DNA of 64,000 nucleotides from the NCBI GenBank assembly GCA_037355855.1, contig CM074760.1:7556501-7620500 (forward strand), written 5' to 3'. This document shows positions 61,138 to 64,000 of this stretch, in pieces. This DNA comes from Pseudo-nitzschia pungens. Lineage: Eukaryota > Bacillariophyta > Bacillariophyceae > Bacillariales > Bacillariaceae. The notes under the pieces are model-generated. The model saw only the letters and a program-made list of their open reading frames with translations, did no database searches and had not been told where the DNA came from. Numbering within the stretch: the first letter of the stretch is position 1; each line of letters starts with the position of its first letter. Made by a program: the position numbers and the translations under genes.

Positions 61138-63258
61138 CTACGAATGTTGCGCCTGGCTCTGTCGCTGGCGAATCTTTCTCCACTTTCGGTTCGTTCGGCA
61201 GACCTCCCCGGCCAGGCTGCTCCGTATTTTTTCGATGGCCTTGGCGCCATGCCCGGAATGGCGATAACACGACAATTGCACGCCGATCGTCGTCGTCATT
61301 GCCGCGGTCAAGGACGCATTCGGCGGGTGGTGGTGATGGTGATGGTGATGGTGATGGTGATGGTGATGGTGATGGTGATGGTGATGGTGATGGTGATGGT
61401 GATGGTGATGCGGATGCGGATGCTGACGCTGATTCGGGAAAGGCTGTTTTGTGTTTGTGTTTGTGTTTGTGTTTGTGTTTGTGTTTGTGTTTGTGGCTCG
61501 AACAAAACCAATTTTGGCCTCGATCAAAAAGTGGCCTTCCTCCGGCAAGAACCGCGACGAAATGTCGTCGTTGCGACCCTCCAGAACGGCGAGGATGGAC
61601 TCGGGGATCTCCACACCGTGTTGGCCTTCGTCGACAAAGCGATTGATGGCCGACGGCATGGTCTCCGTGATGCGCACCACAATAGCCGCTGCATCGCCGT
61701 CGCCATTGTTATTGTTATAGCCATTTCCATTTCCATCGCTATTCCCATTTCCACCGGGGCGGTGCATCTGCATCGTAGCGGTCAAGTCCCAACCCCCGGG
61801 ACACGACTCGCAGAATGTCACGATTCGATCGGCAACGGTCTCGGCCGCCGCCATCCATTCCTCTCGCCCGTCGCGATTGGCACCCACTCCCCGCCCCTGC
61901 GAAATCCGTTCCGACGACGAAGAAAGGGTCACCTCGAAACGGTCCTTGTCGCTCGGGGGGCAGAGCGCTCCGCTCGCCGAGGCCGGCGGTTGCTCCAGCG
62001 TCCACGCCAGGAACCACCGGGTGTAGTGCCCGGGACCAAACTCCGCGGTCCGGACGTGGGAAGGACCCAACAAATGCACCAGGAGTTTTTGGAGCTTCAC
62101 CAGCGAGGTCTTTTTGCCCAGCATGGACGAGTACCAGGTGGCCGCAAACCACCAACCGCCGTTGTTGTTGTCGTCGTCGTCGTCGTCGTTGCTGCCGACC
62201 ATGCGCAGAGAATCCTCGATGAGTTCCGTCACGAATCCGACTTCTCCACCGGGATAGTTCCCCTCCGATACCGTCATGCTGGTGCGAGCCCGACCGTCGC
62301 CGACCCTTGCGGAACTCAATTCCATCGAGTTTGGATCGTAGAACGGGGGGTTCGTCATGACAAAGTCCAGGTCCAGGCGACGACGGGCAGCGTTGTATGG
62401 ATTCTGTTGCTGGTGTTGATGCTGATGCTGATGCGAGGAAGAAAGCCATGTTTCCACCGCGCACTGGAGTGGTCCTCCGACCGGGAGTTGCTGCTGGTGC
62501 TGCAGGGAGTATTGCTGGCTTTGTTGCGACCGAGAAAGTGGAACCGGCAGGACGGCGATCCGGTCGGACAGGTGGTTGGCCTCCACATTGGCCGACGCCA
62601 GGGCGAGCGAGCTGGGATCGATTTCGCTCGCGATCATTTTGGAACCAAAAAAACGGGCCGCCAGCAACGAGTAGATGCACGAGGCCCCGGCACCAATGTC
62701 CAGTCCCCGCGTGCCCGTTGCCGTGTCCGAACAACCTTTCCCCGATCGTTGTCGCGCTCGGGTGGCCCAGTCCACGGCCAGGAGCCTCGTGTGGATCCAG
62801 TGCAGGTAAAAGAATCGATTCGGAACCGGGGGACACAATCGTTCCTCGTCCAGGTGTGGCAGGTCCAAGCGAAAGAGGGACCGCAGGATGGCCCTGGTCA
62901 GCTCGATGGTGAATTCCTGCGTGACGCAGGACGAAAACGAGGAGTGCTGCTTCTGCTGGTGGTGGTACGTTTGCTGCTGGGCCCTTTCCTTTTGGACATT
63001 CCTGGTCGCGGTCCACGCGTCTCGGAAGCGGGGATGCTGCCTGGCCAGTTCCTCGAAATTGGGATTATTGGCTCGTTCCAGTGTCTCCAGGGACGACGCA
63101 AATGGGGGAATGTGTGGGTCCGCGAACGCATTATTGTCGTTGTCGTCGTCGTTGTCGTCGGTGCACGAATCGAAATGCCGGCGCTTTCGGGACGAAGAAG
63201 AGGACGAGCACACCATCGACGCCTGGGGATTCTCGGCCGTCTCTTCGGAAATGTCCAT
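61138..63258 (-). CDS. METTL16-like RNA N6-adenosine methyltransferase
   Basis: 706 residues, single exon. The methyltransferase half shows RGLDIGAGASCIYSLLAARF (SAM motif I), KMIASEIDPSSLALASANVE, then the catalytic FVMTNPPFYDPNSMELSSAR with the NPPF motif. VSEGNYPGGEVGFVTELIED, WYSSMLGKKTSLVKLQKLLV and RTAEFGPGHYTRWFLAWTL follow. All match the METTL16/RlmF family in order. METTL16 methylates U6 snRNA and some mRNA hairpins, acting in nucleus and cytosol; U6 is the expected target here. N-terminal basic and Ser-rich stretches precede it. Tandem Thr-Asn pairs near the C-terminus (from TGTTTG units, 61446-61492) are followed by a run of about 29 histidines (from (GTGATG)n, 61325-61410). These expansions lie outside the catalytic domain. 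The family call is firm; the C-terminal RNA-binding (VCR-like) region is not recognisable. Confidence 0.88.
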   Translation of the reverse strand: MDISEETAENPQASMVCSSSSSSRKRRHFDSCTDDNDDDNDNNAFADPHIPPFASSLETLERANNPNFEELARQHPRFRDAWTATRNVQKERAQQQTYHHQQKQHSSFSSCVTQEFTIELTRAILRSLFRLDLPHLDEERLCPPVPNRFFYLHWIHTRLLAVDWATRARQRSGKGCSDTATGTRGLDIGAGASCIYSLLAARFFGSKMIASEIDPSSLALASANVEANHLSDRIAVLPVPLSRSQQSQQYSLQHQQQLPVGGPLQCAVETWLSSSHQHQHQHQQQNPYNAARRRLDLDFVMTNPPFYDPNSMELSSARVGDGRARTSMTVSEGNYPGGEVGFVTELIEDSLRMVGSNDDDDDDNNNGGWWFAATWYSSMLGKKTSLVKLQKLLVHLLGPSHVRTAEFGPGHYTRWFLAWTLEQPPASASGALCPPSDKDRFEVTLSSSSERISQGRGVGANRDGREEWMAAAETVADRIVTFCESCPGGWDLTATMQMHRPGGNGNSDGNGNGYNNNNGDGDAAAIVVRITETMPSAINRFVDEGQHGVEIPESILAVLEGRNDDISSRFLPEEGHFLIEAKIGFVRATNTNTNTNTNTNTNTKQPFPNQRQHPHPHHHHHHHHHHHHHHHHHHHHHHHHHHHHPPNASLTAAMTTTIGVQLSCYRHSGHGAKAIEKIRSSLAGEVCRTNRKWRKIRQRQSQAQHS
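61325..61410. repeat. (GTGATG)n microsatellite coding for a long His tract
   Basis: About 14 hexamer units in frame with the minus-strand METTL16-like gene, read as alternating CAC/CAT histidine codons. A (TGTTTG)n tract (61446-61492) lies next to it and encodes Thr-Asn pairs. Confidence 0.93.
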
Positions 63259-63709
63259 TGGTTTGCCGGTTGAGTGGGGTCCCTTGGCACTATTGGGATG
63301 CCGTTGAGATTGTGGAGTGTCGTAGATTAGTATATTAGTACGTTACGTAGTATTTTTTGAATTTAAAATGGTAGGAAGGGTGAAGGGTTTCGATGATGTT
63401 TTGTGTTTTGGGAGTTAAGGGTCTGATGTGATTTTTCTCAGTCGTGCCAGAGTCGTCACTCATTCTTCTCTCTGATGCAAAACCTCAAACAACTTACTAC
63501 TTGTGCTCGTATGGAAAACGAAGCCGAAAAGTATGCACCGATACTACTGACTCAATCATCGTCGATCGGTTCACTGTCGGTGTTCTTTTCGTCGTCCCTT
63601 GCGGGGATGCGATGTGACATGAACGCGAGTATGGACCGGTCGGAGCTGCATTCATACCTAACGAACCAAAAAAGAGACTTGCGGAAAGCAAACAGAATCC
63701 ACAAAGAAA
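63259..63709. other. Head-to-head spacer, METTL16-like / P450 genes
   Basis: 451 bp. There is no exact GTAANNTTAC here; the nearest word is TAGTACGTTACGTAGTA (63336-63352). The frame 63475-63744 overlaps the P450 start and is not supported. Confidence 0.55.
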
Positions 63710-64000
63710 ATGCTCGAAGATCCCATGCCGCGACTCTCGATTAGCCGTTGCTCGCTCCCAGCCAAGGCTGTGATGGCAAAGGCAATGGCAATGGCAATGG
63801 CGATTGTGATCGTACTGCTAATCGCAACCCTCCCCATCGGCGCTTCCGCCGCCGTTCTGAAAGAGCCCCCCGGTCCGATGCCCCTGCCATCGATCGGATC
63901 CAACGGGCTGGGATCCCTCCCGCTGATCGGGCTCGGCAAGGCGACCGGGATCGGCCCCCCGCCGCACCGGCGCATGCACCAGCTGGCGGAGCGGTACGGG
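63710..64000 (+). CDS. Cytochrome P450, N-terminal part (runs off the window)
   Basis: Start at ATG 63710 (MLEDPMPRLSISRCS); downstream methionines inside the hydrophobic part (AKAMAMAMAIVIVLLIATL) are alternatives. The stretch reads through a membrane anchor into KEPPGPMPLPSIGSNGLG, the proline-rich hinge typical of microsomal P450s, then PPPHRRMHQLAERYG, the A-helix region. Only 97 residues are present, so the heme-binding Cys and the I-helix are off the window and the subfamily cannot be told. The (GGCAAT)n repeat at 63773-63796 encodes the Ala-Met run of the anchor. Enzyme activity and substrate are unknown. Confidence 0.8.
   Translation, partial: MLEDPMPRLSISRCSLPAKAVMAKAMAMAMAIVIVLLIATLPIGASAAVLKEPPGPMPLPSIGSNGLGSLPLIGLGKATGIGPPPHRRMHQLAERYG

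Noticed and set aside
1..64000. tRNA, rRNA, snRNA genes, CRISPR arrays, transposase or reverse-transcriptase genes
   Set aside because: I scanned for B-box-like GGTTCGAATCC words (only inside coding sequence), regular spacer arrays and polymerase or integrase motifs and found none I can support; small RNA genes could be missed by eye.

Overview
This is a stretch of nuclear DNA from a photosynthetic stramenopile, most likely a raphid pennate diatom. Three things point there. Two proteins carry a signal peptide followed by a diatom-type plastid targeting junction (transaldolase with ..SNAFVV.., a START-like protein with ..STSFG..). Genes have few, short GT-AG introns of about 130 to 375 nt. The gene set is fully eukaryotic: HSP90, DOT1, retromer VPS26, KDEL receptor, HUS1, TAF10, bromodomain protein, METTL16. 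The genus is inference; no ribosomal or organellar marker is present.

I support 22 protein genes. From left to right: cytosolic HSP90 (+), a large DOT1-domain protein with cysteine clusters (-), a PA-TM-RING ubiquitin ligase (+), a plastid START-like protein (-), a membrane protein with a CS-like end (-), a Golgi-type glycosyltransferase (+), a LYR-LON fusion (-), TAF10 (+), VPS26 (-), a PPR/TPR-like organelle protein (+), a LYR-AlgH fusion (-), a MORN-repeat protein (+), a bromodomain protein (-), plastid transaldolase (+), an R3H/DEDDy/HRDC exonuclease with a tail anchor (-), the KDEL receptor (+), an SRP54 M-domain-like organelle protein (-), HUS1 (-), a secretory proline-rich coiled-coil protein (-), a START protein with signal peptide (+), a METTL16-like RNA methyltransferase (-) and the start of a cytochrome P450 (+). 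The genes are unrelated in pathway and there is no operon. Grouped by role they cover chromatin and transcription (DOT1, TAF10, bromodomain), the secretory and endosomal system (KDEL receptor, VPS26, RING ligase, glycosyltransferase), organelle functions (transaldolase, START-like, PPR, two LYR fusions, SRP-M-like), RNA and DNA maintenance (METTL16, exonuclease, HUS1) and protein folding (HSP90).

Orientation alternates almost perfectly, so spacers are either head-to-head (5' ends facing) or tail-to-tail. A 10-base dyad, GTAANNTTAC, recurs in the spacers that lie 5' of genes, and I found no exact copy in the tail-to-tail ones. This is the most interesting regulatory signal in the window.

Spacers also hold minisatellites (8.5 kb, 15.2 kb), an 82-bp tandem duplication (15.8 kb), pentamer arrays (36.4 kb), GCATCG-type arrays (52.0 kb) and decayed duplications (31.0 and 42.2 to 43.7 kb). 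Five conserved genes need single-base frame corrections, eight in all. Every one goes in the same direction (one base too many), which suggests residual assembly errors more than gene decay.
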